DNA of 6,801 bases. It comes from CAYYWP01 sp964475125. GTDB lineage: Bacteria; Desulfobacterota; Binatia; HRBIN30; CADEER01. The notes beneath the pieces are model-generated. The model saw only the letters and a list, made by a program, of their open reading frames with translations, was not told where the DNA came from and searched no databases. Below, in pieces: positions 6,288-6,801 of the stretch (its first letter is position 1; the number at the start of each line of letters is the position of its first letter). Location: contig CAYYWP010000232.1 of NCBI GenBank assembly GCA_964475125.1, positions 1-6,801 on the forward strand, given 5' to 3'. The position numbers and the translations under genes were made by a program.

Positions 6288-6318
6288 CGCTCATCCTGAG
6301 CCCGTCGAAGGATGAGCG
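6288..6318 (+). repeat. 10-bp hairpin whose 11-base loop complements the preceding hairpin loop
   Basis: CGCTCATCCT (6288-6297) pairs with AGGATGAGCG (6309-6318). The loop GAGCCCGTCGA (6298-6308) is the exact reverse complement of the loop of the hairpin at 6222-6270. The two hairpins are therefore inverted copies of the same core, CTCA(C/T)CCTTCGACGGGCTCAGG-like, that differ in stem sequence. Confidence 0.88.
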
Positions 6319-6398
6319 CGGTCTTATTCAACGGACTGTAAACCGTAAACGGCCCAACAGCGTAACAACTACTAACGATCTTCTTCCCTCGCCTCGTC

Positions 6399-6801
6399 AT
6401 GATTCTCGTCCGCCACCCGGCCGAGGGCGGCACGCCCTGCGTCGTCGCGGTGGGTGCCTTCGATGGCGTGCACCTCGGGCATCAGCGCCTCCTGGCGCGG
6501 CTGCGAGCCTGCGCGACGGCGGGCGGCGGCGAGGCGGTGGTGGCGCTCGACCGCGCGGCGCGGCCGGCGGCGCTCAGCACCCTGCGCCAGCGCCTGGCCC
6601 TGCTCGAGACCTTCGGCGTCGACCGCGTCGTGCTGTTGCGCGCCGCCGCGCCTCCGCAGGCCGGCGCGGTGGCGGCGCGGCTCGGGGCGCGGCTGCTGGT
6701 CAGCGGCGATGCGGCGCCGGCGGCGGGGTGTGAGGTCGAGCGCGTCGAGCCGGTGGTCGTCGATGGCGCCCGGGTGAGCGCGGCGCAACTGGGCGCGGCG
6801 C
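6399..6801 (+). CDS. RibF-like nucleotidyltransferase (FAD synthetase family), divergent, 3' end outside the window
   Basis: RibF enzymes make FMN from riboflavin and FAD from FMN. ATG 6399 opens a frame to the window end (134 codons). Residues 15-29, VVAVGAFDGVHLGHQ, are the classic ATP-binding GxFDGVHxGH signature of the RibF N-terminal domain. LRQRLALLETFGVDRVVLL and VEPVVVDGARVS also align with the family. Other family marks are missing. The FEPHP motif expected after the first strand is replaced by VALDRAARPAALS. The GxDFRFG motif is reduced to SGDAAPAAG. The conserved SSxxIR is VSAAQLG. The domain is also shorter than usual, by several tens of residues. It may be a degenerate or specialised paralogue, so I give no symbol. 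No ribosome binding site is visible, as the upstream sequence is the pyrimidine-rich edge of the repeat spacer. The riboflavin kinase domain, if any, lies beyond the window. Confidence 0.75.
   Translation, partial: MILVRHPAEGGTPCVVAVGAFDGVHLGHQRLLARLRACATAGGGEAVVALDRAARPAALSTLRQRLALLETFGVDRVVLLRAAAPPQAGAVAARLGARLLVSGDAAPAAGCEVERVEPVVVDGARVSAAQLGAA

Larger units (their letters stand above)
6120..6398. repeat. Palindrome-rich spacer: about 270-bp nested inverted-repeat structure after cpoB
   Basis: No gene is visible here. The outermost arms, about 6121-6162 and 6351-6390, are imperfect inverted repeats with a perfect 14-base core (GTTGTTACGCTGTT at 6141-6154, its complement at 6356-6369). The next layer is CCGTTGAA (6213-6220) against TTCAACGG (6327-6334). 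Inside are two hairpins, described separately. The left arm is also a tandem octamer: AGGTTGTT twice, then ACGCTGTT and AGGCTGTT (6131-6162). The right side has a short TAAACCG/TAAACGG heptamer pair near 6340-6352. The symmetry suggests a MITE- or REP-like composite, but I see no target-site duplication. Confidence 0.8.

Noticed and set aside
6161..6433. Minus-strand and + strand open frames across the cpoB-ribF spacer
   Set aside because: They consist of translated palindrome sequence (for example LSPSKGERN and LRRAQDERG), which I recall as common spurious predictions wherever this repeat occurs.

Overview
The window is GC-rich DNA from a Gram-negative bacterium. Most of it is a complete Tol-Pal operon on the + strand, in the order tolQ-tolR-tolA-tolB-pal-cpoB. 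It is flanked by a divergent, partial glyceraldehyde-3-phosphate dehydrogenase gene (gap) on the left and a partial, divergent RibF-like gene on the right. The organism is probably a proteobacterium-like lineage of the old 'Deltaproteobacteria' or a neighbouring environmental phylum. This rests only on base composition, the TolB and Pal sequence style, a lipoprotein form of CpoB and the kinds of short dispersed repeats, so it is a weak inference.

Layout. Positions 1-627 (minus) hold the N-terminal 209 residues of an NAD-type GAPDH. Positions 628-785 are the divergent intergenic region, with a good sigma70-like promoter (723-750) reading towards tolQ. tolQ (854-1516) is preceded by a 21-codon ORF at 786-851. 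That ORF has the better ribosome binding site, and may be the real tolQ start separated from its gene by a one-base frame change. tolR (1656-2072), tolA (2069-3286) and tolB (3287-4732) follow. tolA overlaps tolR by ATGA, and tolB starts directly after the tolA stop. pal (4762-5292) and cpoB (5244-6119) close the operon. A 279-base spacer (6120-6398) made almost wholly of palindromes separates cpoB from the ribF-like gene (6399 to the window end).

How the genes work together. TolQ and TolR form the proton-driven inner-membrane motor. TolA is the rod that crosses the periplasm. TolB is the periplasmic beta-propeller that binds Pal, the outer-membrane lipoprotein that holds peptidoglycan. CpoB links the machine to cell-wall synthesis during division.

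The most notable feature is not a new protein. Three unrelated short repeat families have settled in or beside this operon: (i) a 130-bp inverted-repeat element between tolQ and tolR, flanked by a 6-bp direct repeat that looks like a target-site duplication; (ii) a 117-bp array of heptamers lying inside the tolB reading frame, upstream of the signal-peptide core, where one short 5-bp unit keeps the frame; (iii) a nested palindrome after cpoB with two hairpins whose loops are perfect complements of each other. The partial RibF-like protein is also unusual, because it keeps the ATP-site motif but lacks other hallmark motifs of the family. I found no CRISPR array, tRNA, rRNA or phage gene.
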